Below, in pieces: positions 24,671-32,685 of a stretch of 64,000 nt of DNA. The position numbers were made by a program, and so were the translations under genes. The DNA is from BRH-c54 sp036567945 (GTDB taxonomy: Bacteria; Bacteroidota; Bacteroidia; Flavobacteriales_E; Vicingaceae): the NCBI GenBank assembly GCA_036567945.1, contig DATCTM010000048.1:13594-77593 (forward strand), given 5' to 3'. The number at the start of each line of letters is the position of its first letter. Within the stretch, counting starts at the first letter, position 1. The notes under the pieces were generated by a model, which did no database searches, had not been told where the DNA came from, and saw nothing but the letters and a program-made list of their open reading frames with translations.

Positions 24671-25858
24671 TTATTTTGTAACTAAAACTGGTTCATCTTC
24701 CCATAGTTTAATTGAATCAGAAAAAGCACCTACTTGTTCTTTTATTACTTTAAATTGATTAATGTTTTCACTAAATTGAAAAGCAATGTATCTAATGCCC
24801 ATTTTATTGAAAGCATTTTGAAAAATTGGAGCATCTAATAAGCTTGGGTCGCAAAAACTTGCCGAAGCGAATATTACTCCGTTTGCACCTCTTTTCTCTA
24901 CAATTTTTGCCAGTCGATATTCTTTAGGATTATCCACATCGTATATAGAAGATGAATATTGACTTTGTTTAATGTATGCGTTAGAAATTGCTTCTAAAGG
25001 ATTATTAGTGGTTGCATCAATATCTCCAAGTATCATTCTTGAGCCTAACATATAATCATCATCAACAACATAACACCCAGCTTCTTCGATAGCTCTAATT
25101 AAGCCAACAGCCGGTTGCTCACAAAAGGCACCAGAAATTACTACTTTAATTTTATCTTGTGGTTCACCAATACTTTCCTTAATATGTATACATACTTGTT
25201 CTAAAATTTCATTATGCTCTTCTACTGGTATTACTGTTCCTGCTCTTACAATGTGATATACATCTTCAATAGACAAACGCCATGGGAATTCTTGACGAAT
25301 ATCATAAATAAACTCAATCATTTGTCGATTTTTATTGTATAAACCAATAGAATGATTGAGTTCTTCTACTGTTGGAGTTTTACCGTTAATTTCTTTGATG
25401 TATTTCATTACATGTTCCATTTCTTGTTGGTAAAACACTCCTCCAATTTGAGGTAAGAAATTTTGTGGAAAGTCCATATATTTTACAAACTTTCCGAATT
25501 TATGTTGTTTAAAAATTCCTGATAGATTTCTTAATACATCACAGATAGAAGGGAATATAAATCCATCAAAATCATCCAAATGTTTATCTAAAGCCAATTC
25601 CATAATACTTCTTGGAATATGACAGATGTAGGATTGATAATATGCATCACCTTTAATGATTTGTTTGCGATCCCCACCACCAAAAACACCTACGGGCAAA
25701 CCACCTGCAGCATGTATTACTTCTCTTGGGAAATAAATAGGTGTGTACCCCACAATAACTCGCCCGTCTTTTTCAGCTTTCCACTTTTTTGCCCTAGTAA
25801 AATTTAAATCGAAAGCAAGTTCCTTACAATCATTTATAATTTGTTTTAAGTTTTTCAT
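24671..25858 (-). CDS. bcrC: Benzoyl-CoA reductase subunit C
   Basis: A 395-residue BcrC/BadD-type subunit (Thauera about 384), the second half of the BcrBC active-site module where benzoyl-CoA is reduced to cyclohexa-1,5-diene-1-carbonyl-CoA. Landmarks are YTPIYFPREVIHAAGGLPVG near the N-terminus, SYICHIPRSIMELAL, the conserved SAFCEQPAVGLIR and a C-terminal FASASFCDPSL. It is the first gene of the 14-gene run. The 273-bp divergent gap upstream holds several inverted repeats and separates it from the 4-hydroxybenzoyl-CoA reductase genes. Confidence 0.93.
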   Translation of the reverse strand: MKNLKQIINDCKELAFDLNFTRAKKWKAEKDGRVIVGYTPIYFPREVIHAAGGLPVGVFGGGDRKQIIKGDAYYQSYICHIPRSIMELALDKHLDDFDGFIFPSICDVLRNLSGIFKQHKFGKFVKYMDFPQNFLPQIGGVFYQQEMEHVMKYIKEINGKTPTVEELNHSIGLYNKNRQMIEFIYDIRQEFPWRLSIEDVYHIVRAGTVIPVEEHNEILEQVCIHIKESIGEPQDKIKVVISGAFCEQPAVGLIRAIEEAGCYVVDDDYMLGSRMILGDIDATTNNPLEAISNAYIKQSQYSSSIYDVDNPKEYRLAKIVEKRGANGVIFASASFCDPSLLDAPIFQNAFNKMGIRYIAFQFSENINQFKVIKEQVGAFSDSIKLWEDEPVLVTK

Positions 25859-25936
25859 GTCTTAATTATTTTAACATTAAAAAAAATTAACCTTTATAGT
25901 TATTTTTTCTTTTTACTTGAAGCTGATGAAATATAA

Positions 25937-25985
25937 AACTATACCTTGCTGTCAAGCAAAAAGAAAAATTGAATTTGGTATAGTT
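25937..25985. promoter_or_regulatory. Nested inverted repeats in the bcrC / mocA divergent promoter region
   Basis: Perfect nine-base arms AACTATACC (25937-25945) and GGTATAGTT (25977-25985) enclose a small hairpin TTGCT-GTCA-AGCAA (25946-25959). The structure lies 79-127 bp upstream of the bcrC start. It could be an operator pair or an RNA element; no regulator gene is adjacent. Confidence 0.45.
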
Positions 25986-26061
25986 ACAATTGTGTCATAA
26001 ATCGAGTCTAAAATTATAGAACTGAAATCCATCTATTTATGACCACTATCATATTCAAACA

Positions 26062-26075
26062 ATGATTGTTATCAT
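26062..26075. promoter_or_regulatory. FNR-like palindrome in the divergent promoter region
   Basis: ATGATTGTTATCAT has the TGAT-N4-ATCA core with A/T ends, the same variant as the second site near norC (4120-4133). It lies 57 bp upstream of the mocA start. Binding by the local Crp/Fnr protein is inference. Confidence 0.45.
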
Positions 26076-26108
26076 TTGACATGAAATAATCTATAAATAA
26101 TTTGGAAG

Positions 26109-26125
26109 ATTGATAAATTATCAAT
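26109..26125. promoter_or_regulatory. 17-bp perfect palindrome just upstream of mocA
   Basis: ATTGATAAATTATCAAT is a perfect 8-1-8 palindrome ending six bases before the mocA ATG. The odd spacing (five bases between TTGAT and ATCAA) argues against a normal FNR site. Its position over the leader suits repression or translation control. Confidence 0.5.
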
Positions 26126-26131
26126 AATCCG

Positions 26132-26740
26132 ATGCAAAACAAAAACGTTTCTCTTATTTTATTGTCAGGTGGAAAGTCTACTCGTATGGGGTTTCCTAAA
26201 GCATGGGTTAAGCTTTATAACGAAAGAAGTTTTGCTGAACAAATTTTGTCTTGTTATAAAATATTCGGTTTACAAAATCAAATATTAGTGTTAAATAAAG
26301 CACATCAAAATAAGGATGAGGAACATAATTTAATTAAGCTTTTTAGTTCACTACAAATTATTTATAACCCATTTACAGAAAAAGGTAGGTTGTATTCCAT
26401 AAAAATAGGATTAGAAAAAATTAATACCGATTACTGTTTTATTCAAAATATTGACCAACCATTTATTTCGAAAGAAACACTTTGTGCACTTATAAACCAA
26501 CTACCTTTTGGTGATGTTATAATTCCTAAGTATAAAGATAAAAGTGGACACCCTATATTAATTGGTAAAGCAATAGTAAATGAAATAAAAGCAAATTATC
26601 ACAATTACACTACTTTAAAAGATGTACTAAATCAATTTAAAAAAAATTATGTAAATGTAGATTCTGAAGATGTTTTAATCAACTTAAACACTCCCAACGA
26701 ATTAGCAAAACACCTTAATTCTACTATTTTAATTAGATGA
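26132..26740 (+). CDS. mocA: MocA-type molybdenum cofactor nucleotidyltransferase
   Basis: A 202-residue MobA/MocA-family protein with the nucleotide-binding LLSGGKSTRMGFPKA at the N-terminus and a DQPF motif near residue 110. MocA adds CMP to molybdopterin to form the cytosine dinucleotide used by xanthine-dehydrogenase-family enzymes, including 4-hydroxybenzoyl-CoA reductase (established for the family). It overlaps the next gene by four bases (ATGA). The place directly ahead of xdhC and a hydroxybenzoyl-CoA reductase supports MocA over MobA. Confidence 0.85.
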   Translation: MQNKNVSLILLSGGKSTRMGFPKAWVKLYNERSFAEQILSCYKIFGLQNQILVLNKAHQNKDEEHNLIKLFSSLQIIYNPFTEKGRLYSIKIGLEKINTDYCFIQNIDQPFISKETLCALINQLPFGDVIIPKYKDKSGHPILIGKAIVNEIKANYHNYTTLKDVLNQFKKNYVNVDSEDVLINLNTPNELAKHLNSTILIR

Positions 26741-27495
26741 ATCTTTTTACTGAAATATTACAATTACAAAAGGAAGGTACTGTTTGTGCTCTTTGCACCA
26801 TAGTTTATACAAAAGGTTCGACCCCTAGAAAAATGGGAGCTAAAATGTTGGTTAAACCCAATAGAGAAATAATTGGAACAATTGGCGGAGGAGACCTTGA
26901 AAAGAAAGTGATTGAAAACGCACTTCACCAAATAGATTTAAAAGAAGCAAAATTATTTAAACACGATTTACTTCACCAGCATAATATGTGTTGTGGAGGT
27001 ACAGTAGAAATATATATAGAACCAATATTTCCTATGAAAAAACTTTACATTTTTGGAGCCGGACATACAGGAAAAGCTTTAGCACATTTTGCAAATCAAT
27101 TAAATTTTGAAATTTATGTAATTGATGATAGGAAAGATTATTTAGGCGAATTACCTCAACTCAATAACGTCAATAAGCTTCATGCCGATTATAAAAAAGT
27201 ATTACCAACATTGCCTTTTGATAAAAACACCTACGTTGTTATCTTAACTTATGAACATGAAATTGATAGGGATATACTTTCTTATTGTATCAATCAGCCG
27301 CATGCTTATATAGGAATGATTGGTAGTCAGCGAAAAATTGAAATAACAAAAAAAATGTTTTTGAATGCATCAATATGCAATCAAGAAAAATTAGATACCA
27401 TAAATATGCCGATAGGAATTGATATTTCTGCTGAAAGTCCTGAAGAAATAGCTATAAGCATATTAGCTAAATTAATAGAGTTAAAAAATGGATAA
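26737..27495 (+). CDS. xdhC: XdhC/CoxI-family molybdoenzyme maturation factor
   Basis: A 252-residue XdhC/CoxI protein. The N-terminal XdhC domain holds GSTPRKMGAKM, IGGGDLEKKV and CCGGTVEIYIEP. The C-terminal Rossmann domain starts FGAGHTGKAL. The family binds molybdenum cofactor and helps its sulfuration and insertion into xanthine-dehydrogenase-type enzymes. It overlaps mocA by four bases and the SDR gene by eight, so all are translated together. A dedicated role for the reductase at 28268-31982 is the natural reading. Confidence 0.9.
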   Translation: MNLFTEILQLQKEGTVCALCTIVYTKGSTPRKMGAKMLVKPNREIIGTIGGGDLEKKVIENALHQIDLKEAKLFKHDLLHQHNMCCGGTVEIYIEPIFPMKKLYIFGAGHTGKALAHFANQLNFEIYVIDDRKDYLGELPQLNNVNKLHADYKKVLPTLPFDKNTYVVILTYEHEIDRDILSYCINQPHAYIGMIGSQRKIEITKKMFLNASICNQEKLDTINMPIGIDISAESPEEIAISILAKLIELKNG

Positions 27496-28222
27496 AAGAG
27501 TAGCAATAATAACTGGTGCAGCCAAAGGAATTGGAAAAGCCATATCAGAAAGAATGGTAAAAGAGAATTACGTCACCATTTTAGTAGATGTTGATAATGA
27601 AAACGGAATAACATTAGCAAAAAAACTAGGAGATTCCGCAAAATATATTTTTTGTGACATTAGTAATCATCAAGAAGTAGAAAATCTTTTTAAAACCGTT
27701 GTTGATGAATATGGAGGAATAGATGTTTTAGTCAATAATGCCGGTATAATTCGGGATAATGTGATTTGGAAAATGCCCGAAGAGGATTTCGATAAAGTAA
27801 TGGATGTTAATTTGAAGGGAACCTGGTTAATGTGTAAGGTTGCCGGAACTCTAATGCGTGAACAAAAAAAAGGGAGAATAGTAAATATTGCTTCACGAGC
27901 TTGGTTGGGAAATAGAGGACAATCCAATTATTCGGCATCTAAAGCTGGAGTAGTAGGTTTAACTAGGGTTTTAGCATTAGAATTAGGTAAATATGGTGTT
28001 TTGGTAAATGCCATTGCTCCAGGATTAATTGATACTCCTCTTACTCAGAAATTACCTCAAGATGTACAAGATAAATTAATTGAAGCACAACCAACTAAGA
28101 CCATGGGAAAGCCTGAAGATATTGCCAATGCGGTTTCTTTTTTATGTGATGATAAAACACAATTTATTACCGGCCAAATTATTTATGTAGATGGTGGGAA
28201 AAGTATAGGAGCGGGTTTATAA
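27488..28222 (+). CDS. Short-chain dehydrogenase/reductase (FabG-like)
   Basis: A 244-residue classical SDR with the NAD(P) motif TGAAKGIG, NNAG, catalytic Ser in NIASRAW and YSASK. FabG-like enzymes reduce or oxidise 3-oxoacyl thioesters. Some SDRs work on alicyclic or aromatic CoA esters (for example BadH, 2-hydroxycyclohexanecarboxyl-CoA dehydrogenase). It lies between the cofactor-maturation genes and the hydroxybenzoyl-CoA reductase and overlaps xdhC, so a role in the same pathway is likely. The substrate is unknown. Confidence 0.9.
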   Translation: MDKRVAIITGAAKGIGKAISERMVKENYVTILVDVDNENGITLAKKLGDSAKYIFCDISNHQEVENLFKTVVDEYGGIDVLVNNAGIIRDNVIWKMPEEDFDKVMDVNLKGTWLMCKVAGTLMREQKKGRIVNIASRAWLGNRGQSNYSASKAGVVGLTRVLALELGKYGVLVNAIAPGLIDTPLTQKLPQDVQDKLIEAQPTKTMGKPEDIANAVSFLCDDKTQFITGQIIYVDGGKSIGAGL

Positions 28223-28267
28223 TAGACATCTAGTTAATAAAATGAGAATGAAAAAATATAAGATATT

Positions 28268-31042
28268 ATGCAAATTTTAAAAATTATCGTTAACCATCAA
28301 GAACATCAGGTTTTAGTTGAGCCACACGAAACTTTAGCTCATGTCCTTCGAGAAAAAATTAACCTTACAGGAACTAAATTGGGCTGCGAACAAGCAAGCT
28401 GCGGAGCATGTACCGTATTTGTAAATGGAAAAGCTGTTCAAAGCTGTATTTTTCCTGCACTAAGAGCAGAGGGGGCAATTATAACTACCATTGAAGGAGT
28501 TGCTGACAAAAACAAACTTCATCAACTTCAAGAGAAATTTGTAGAGAAAGGAGCTATTCAGTGTGGATATTGTACGCCTGGTATGATTATGACTACACTC
28601 GATTTTTTAAAAGAGAATCCAACGCCAACTACTGAGGAAATTAGAGAAGCTATATCTGGTAACTTGTGCCGTTGTACGGGGTATGTGAAAATTGTAGATG
28701 CAATAGAAAGTTATGTAAAAGATGAAATCACTCAAGTGAGTGATAAGTATAAAATGGTTGGTGAAAATAGACCTTATATTGAAGCAACAAAGAAAGTTCA
28801 GGGAACAGCTGATTATGCCGATGATATTAAAATAAAAAATACTCTTTATTGTAAATTTTTACGGAGTACCCATGCTCATGCTAAAATTAGTAACATCGAT
28901 ACTTTAAAGGCTAAAAAAATTAAGGGTGTTCGATTAATTATAACAGGAGAGGAACTACCTGTAAAATTTGGTGTATTACCCATATCGCAAGACGAAACAG
29001 CTATGGCTGTTGAAAAAACACGCTATATTGGTGAAATTGTAGCTGCAGTTATAGCAGATACGGAAGCCATTGCTCAATTTGCTTGTGAACAAATAAAAAT
29101 TGACTACGCTCCATTAAAACCATTTTTTGATATGGAGGAATCGTGTGAAGATATTGGTGAAAATGAAAAAATTCATTCTCATGTAAAATTCAACAACAAC
29201 ATTCATAAGAAAGCCGAATTACGTTTTGGAAATCAACAAGAAGGTCTTGAGAAGGCTTATTTTAAAATAAAAGAAAAATTCGATTTTCAAGGAATAAATC
29301 ATGGTTTTACAGAGCCTCATGCTGCTACTGCTTATTGGGATGAAAATGGGTTGACTATTATTACAGCTACCCAAGTTCCTCATTATTTACATCGGTATTT
29401 GGCAAAAGTAATGGAAATTCCTATGAATCGTGTTAGAGTGATTAAACCTTATGTTGGTGGCGGATTTGGTGGAAAATCAGATCCGTTTCCTCACGAAATG
29501 ATTATCGCTTATGCTTCGCGTGTTTTAGGAAAACCTGTGCGCGTTCGTTTTAACAGAGAAGAAGTCTTTTTGACCAATCATGGACGACATCCAACTAAAA
29601 TAAGTATGGAAATGGGAGTTAGTGCTAGTGGAAAGTTTGAAGTTTTAGATGCAGATATAATTATTGATGGAGGAGCTTATGGCAGTTTTGGCGTTGTTAC
29701 ATCTTACTACAATGGTGTGCTTTTACAAGCTCCATACAAAATCGATAATTTCGGGTTTAGAACTCGTAGGGTGTACACCAATAAACCACAATGTGGAGCC
29801 ATGCGTGGTCATGGTGCTGTTAATTCTCGATATGCAGTTGAGACTATTATTGATAGGCTTGCAGAAGAAATTAATATGGATCCTTGTGAAATGCGTTTAA
29901 AAAATTTTTTGAATGAAAAAACATTAACTGTTGGCCAATATAGAATTACTTCTAACGGAAGTGTAGAATCACTTAAGAAAGTAATGGAACTGTCTAAATG
30001 GAAAGAAAAGTTTAGAAAATTACCCGAAGGCCATGGTATTGGAGTCGCATGCGGATTTTTTATCAGTGGAAGTGCTTTGCCAATTCATTGGAACGAATAC
30101 CCACAATCAGTAGTACATTTAAAAGTAGATTTAGACGGACGAGTTTTAATTACTTCTGGAGCAAGCGATATTGGGCAAGGTAGCGATACCATGTTAGCCA
30201 TTATTGTAGCAGAAGTTCTTGGACTTAGTTTAGACAATATATTTGTAGTTGCTGCCGATACCACATTAACACCAATTGATTTAGGGAGTTATTCGAGTAG
30301 GGTAACTTTTATGGCTGGTAATGCTGCAAAAATGGCTGCCGAAAACTTAAAAGAACAAATTTTAAATGCTGTTTCTTTACTTCATAATATCGATAAAGCA
30401 GAAATTAATTTTGAACACGAAAAGGTCTTTACCAATGATGGGAAACTAAGTTTAACATGGATAGAAGCTATTGAAAATGCTACTAGAAAAGTAGGTGCTT
30501 TAAATAGCACAGGAGCCTATAATTCACCAAAATTGGGTGGTGATTTTAAAGGAGCTGGAGCAGGGTTAAGTCCTTCGTATAGCTTTGGTGCAGTAATTAC
30601 TGAGGTAAAAGTTGATGTAGCAACCGGTCATGTAAAAGTAGTTGACATTTGGGGAGCTCATGATGCAGGAAAAGCATTAAATCCTTTAGCTGTAGAAGGA
30701 CAATTAGAAGGCTCTTGGCACATGGGATTAGGACAAGCGGTAAGTGAACAAATGAAGTTTAGGGATGGATTATTAGTAAATGGCAATTTGGTAGATTATA
30801 AAATTCCAACAGCAAAAGACATTCCTTCTATTCATACTAACATTGTTGAAACTATCGACCCGGAAGGACCTTTTGGAGCAAAAGAATGTGGAGAAGGAGC
30901 TATTCACCCTATTATTCCTGCAGTAGCTAATGCTATTTATGATGCTGTAGGAGTTCGAGTTACTTCGTTGCCAATTACTTCGGAGGAAGTATTAAAAGCA
31001 ATTAATAAAAAAAATAAAAATTTAGAAACCGTTAATCAATAG
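28268..31042 (+). CDS. 4-hydroxybenzoyl-CoA reductase, fused gamma ([2Fe-2S]) and alpha (molybdenum) subunits
   Basis: A 924-residue xanthine-dehydrogenase-family fusion. Residues about 1-155 are the two-cluster [2Fe-2S] subunit: C40, C45, C48, C60 for the first cluster and C99, C102, C134, C136 for the second. Residues about 165-924 are the molybdopterin subunit with GGGFGGK, AMRGHG and GAKECGEG (catalytic Glu). In Thauera these are separate polypeptides, HcrC (about 161) and HcrA (about 769), so this is an in-frame fusion. With the beta subunit four bases downstream it would reductively remove the para-hydroxyl of 4-hydroxybenzoyl-CoA, giving benzoyl-CoA. The fusion alone would not identify the substrate; the beta subunit does. 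Confidence 0.9.
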   Translation: MQILKIIVNHQEHQVLVEPHETLAHVLREKINLTGTKLGCEQASCGACTVFVNGKAVQSCIFPALRAEGAIITTIEGVADKNKLHQLQEKFVEKGAIQCGYCTPGMIMTTLDFLKENPTPTTEEIREAISGNLCRCTGYVKIVDAIESYVKDEITQVSDKYKMVGENRPYIEATKKVQGTADYADDIKIKNTLYCKFLRSTHAHAKISNIDTLKAKKIKGVRLIITGEELPVKFGVLPISQDETAMAVEKTRYIGEIVAAVIADTEAIAQFACEQIKIDYAPLKPFFDMEESCEDIGENEKIHSHVKFNNNIHKKAELRFGNQQEGLEKAYFKIKEKFDFQGINHGFTEPHAATAYWDENGLTIITATQVPHYLHRYLAKVMEIPMNRVRVIKPYVGGGFGGKSDPFPHEMIIAYASRVLGKPVRVRFNREEVFLTNHGRHPTKISMEMGVSASGKFEVLDADIIIDGGAYGSFGVVTSYYNGVLLQAPYKIDNFGFRTRRVYTNKPQCGAMRGHGAVNSRYAVETIIDRLAEEINMDPCEMRLKNFLNEKTLTVGQYRITSNGSVESLKKVMELSKWKEKFRKLPEGHGIGVACGFFISGSALPIHWNEYPQSVVHLKVDLDGRVLITSGASDIGQGSDTMLAIIVAEVLGLSLDNIFVVAADTTLTPIDLGSYSSRVTFMAGNAAKMAAENLKEQILNAVSLLHNIDKAEINFEHEKVFTNDGKLSLTWIEAIENATRKVGALNSTGAYNSPKLGGDFKGAGAGLSPSYSFGAVITEVKVDVATGHVKVVDIWGAHDAGKALNPLAVEGQLEGSWHMGLGQAVSEQMKFRDGLLVNGNLVDYKIPTAKDIPSIHTNIVETIDPEGPFGAKECGEGAIHPIIPAVANAIYDAVGVRVTSLPITSEEVLKAINKKNKNLETVNQ

Positions 31043-31046
31043 AATT

Positions 31047-31982
31047 ATGATTGCTGAAAAAACATATTTACTACCTACTTCTATTAATGAAGCAATGGCG
31101 TTTGCAAAAAAACATAAAGGAAATTTTAAATATTTGGCAGGAGGAACCGATGTTATGGTGAATAAATTTCAAGGCAACAATACATCGGGTTGTTTAATAG
31201 ATATTACTCAAATAAGCGAATTGAAAGGCATTTCAAAACAAGGGAATTTTTTACGCATAGGTGCTTTAGAAATCTTAGAAGAGTTAAAACTTAATAGCAA
31301 TATTAAAACTGAGTTTCCAATGTTGATTGAGGCTGCATTGGCTGTTGGTTCACCATTAATTAGAAAAACAGCTACCATTGGAGGGAATGTTTTGTGCGAA
31401 AACAGATGTTTATTTTATAATCAAAGTGAGTGGTGGAGGGAAGCAATTGGCTATTGCTTAAAATGTGATGGAGATATTTGTATCGCAACAGGTGGTAAAA
31501 ATGCTTGTTTTTCTGAATTAGTTTCAGATACTGCTCCTGCCTTAATTGCAATGGATGCCGAAATTGAAATCGTTGATGTTGACAGAATAAAAAGAATAAA
31601 ACTCGAAGAAATTTATACCGGTGATGGAGTGTATCCAAGAAACCTATCAGAAACAGCTATTTTAGCAGCTATATTCTTGCCATTAAATCGTGGTTTTAAA
31701 ACAGTTTTTCATAAACTAAGAGAAAGAGAAAGTTTAGAATTTACCTCTTTAACTACTGCTGTAGCCTTAGATGCTACTGGAAAATTAAAAGTTGCTTTAG
31801 CCGGGGTAGATCCAAAAGCTGTAGTTGTTGAAGGTACATTCAATGATAACAAAGCAGATTTAATTAAAAAAGCAATCAAAGGCTCTCGAGCCGTTGATAA
31901 CGATATGTATTCTAGAAAGTATAGAAGAGAAATGATAAGCGTTTATTTAAACAAAAGCTTTGAATTACTTAGTAAAAAATAG
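31047..31982 (+). CDS. hcrB: 4-hydroxybenzoyl-CoA reductase beta subunit (FAD, extra [4Fe-4S])
   Basis: A 311-residue FAD-binding subunit of the xanthine-dehydrogenase family (KYLAGGTDVMV near 28-38, TIGGNVL near 110-116). It carries the insertion loop found only in 4-hydroxybenzoyl-CoA reductases: cysteines C121, C137, C145 and C154. The spacing 16-8-9 is the same as the Thauera ligands C122, C138, C146, C155 as I remember them. That extra cluster slows electron flow toward the molybdenum centre and is the diagnostic mark of this enzyme. The length is near that of HcrB (about 324). Confidence 0.93.
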   Translation: MIAEKTYLLPTSINEAMAFAKKHKGNFKYLAGGTDVMVNKFQGNNTSGCLIDITQISELKGISKQGNFLRIGALEILEELKLNSNIKTEFPMLIEAALAVGSPLIRKTATIGGNVLCENRCLFYNQSEWWREAIGYCLKCDGDICIATGGKNACFSELVSDTAPALIAMDAEIEIVDVDRIKRIKLEEIYTGDGVYPRNLSETAILAAIFLPLNRGFKTVFHKLRERESLEFTSLTTAVALDATGKLKVALAGVDPKAVVVEGTFNDNKADLIKKAIKGSRAVDNDMYSRKYRREMISVYLNKSFELLSKK

Positions 31983-32057
31983 ATTGTATAATTTATTATA
32001 TATCAATAAGCTTAATGAAAGCTAATCAATATCATATTTTTTCTAATTTTCTACCTT

Positions 32058-32065
32058 TAAGTTTG
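32058..32065 (+). promoter_or_regulatory. Promoter -7 element ahead of hemerythrin gene (TAAGTTTG)
   Basis: TAAGTTTG matches TAnnTTTG and puts the start near 32072, about 24 bp before the ATG. It suggests that the hemerythrin genes have their own promoter separate from the reductase operon. Confidence 0.4.
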
Positions 32066-32095
32066 TTTCATTATTTATAATTAAACTAAATAAAA

Positions 32096-32626
32096 ATGGA
32101 ACACAACCCCTTAACAGTAATGTACAATGAGCATGATGTTATTGTTAAAGCTGAAAACATCATTAAAAGTTTGGAAAACACTTGGGAAGATACCCCTGAA
32201 ACATACGTTGAAAAAGTTAAATTATTAATTGAATTTTTCCGGGAATACGCAGACGGTTATCATCACAGAAAAGAGGAGGATGTTTTATTCCCTGCTGTTC
32301 ATAATCATCCAGATTTTGTTTTGCAAGAAATCATTGAAGAATTTAATACTCATCATGAAGATTTTAGAGAATATGCTGCCGAAATTATAGAAGCGGTTGA
32401 TGAGGAAGATTATGTCCGATCTTACAAAGTTTTAAAACAATATATTGGTGATTTACTCGATCATATAGCTGCTGAAAACGATGAACTTTTTGTTTTAGCT
32501 GAAAGTTTAATGGATGAGCAAGACTTAGAAACTATCTATTTTAAATTTAAAGATATAGACATGGAACTGGGAGAAGAAAGAAAACAAGAATTTGAAGAAA
32601 TGATAGGGAATTGGGGTGAAAAGTGA
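32096..32626 (+). CDS. Hemerythrin-domain protein
   Basis: A 176-residue acidic HHE cation-binding four-helix bundle. Probable iron ligands lie in MYNEHDVI, YHHRKEEDVLFP, FNTHHEDF and LLDHIAAENDELF. Proteins of this type bind O2 or NO, or sense iron. It is followed by a second hemerythrin-like gene with a PAS domain. It sits between a molybdenum-iron reductase and redox-stress genes, and its fold resembles the ric product, so sensing or buffering of O2/NO is plausible. No signal peptide is present. Confidence 0.85.
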   Translation: MEHNPLTVMYNEHDVIVKAENIIKSLENTWEDTPETYVEKVKLLIEFFREYADGYHHRKEEDVLFPAVHNHPDFVLQEIIEEFNTHHEDFREYAAEIIEAVDEEDYVRSYKVLKQYIGDLLDHIAAENDELFVLAESLMDEQDLETIYFKFKDIDMELGEERKQEFEEMIGNWGEK

Positions 32627-32685
32627 ACGTGAATAGAAAGAGGTGTAGAAATTGCCTTTTTCATCTATTAAAAAATAAAAAAACA

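Noticed and set aside
6814..31982. A recent genomic island or transposon carrying the aromatic genes
   Set aside because: No integrase, transposase, tRNA, terminal repeats or visible base-composition break was found at either side; the block looks as AT-rich as its surroundings. Older transfer remains possible.
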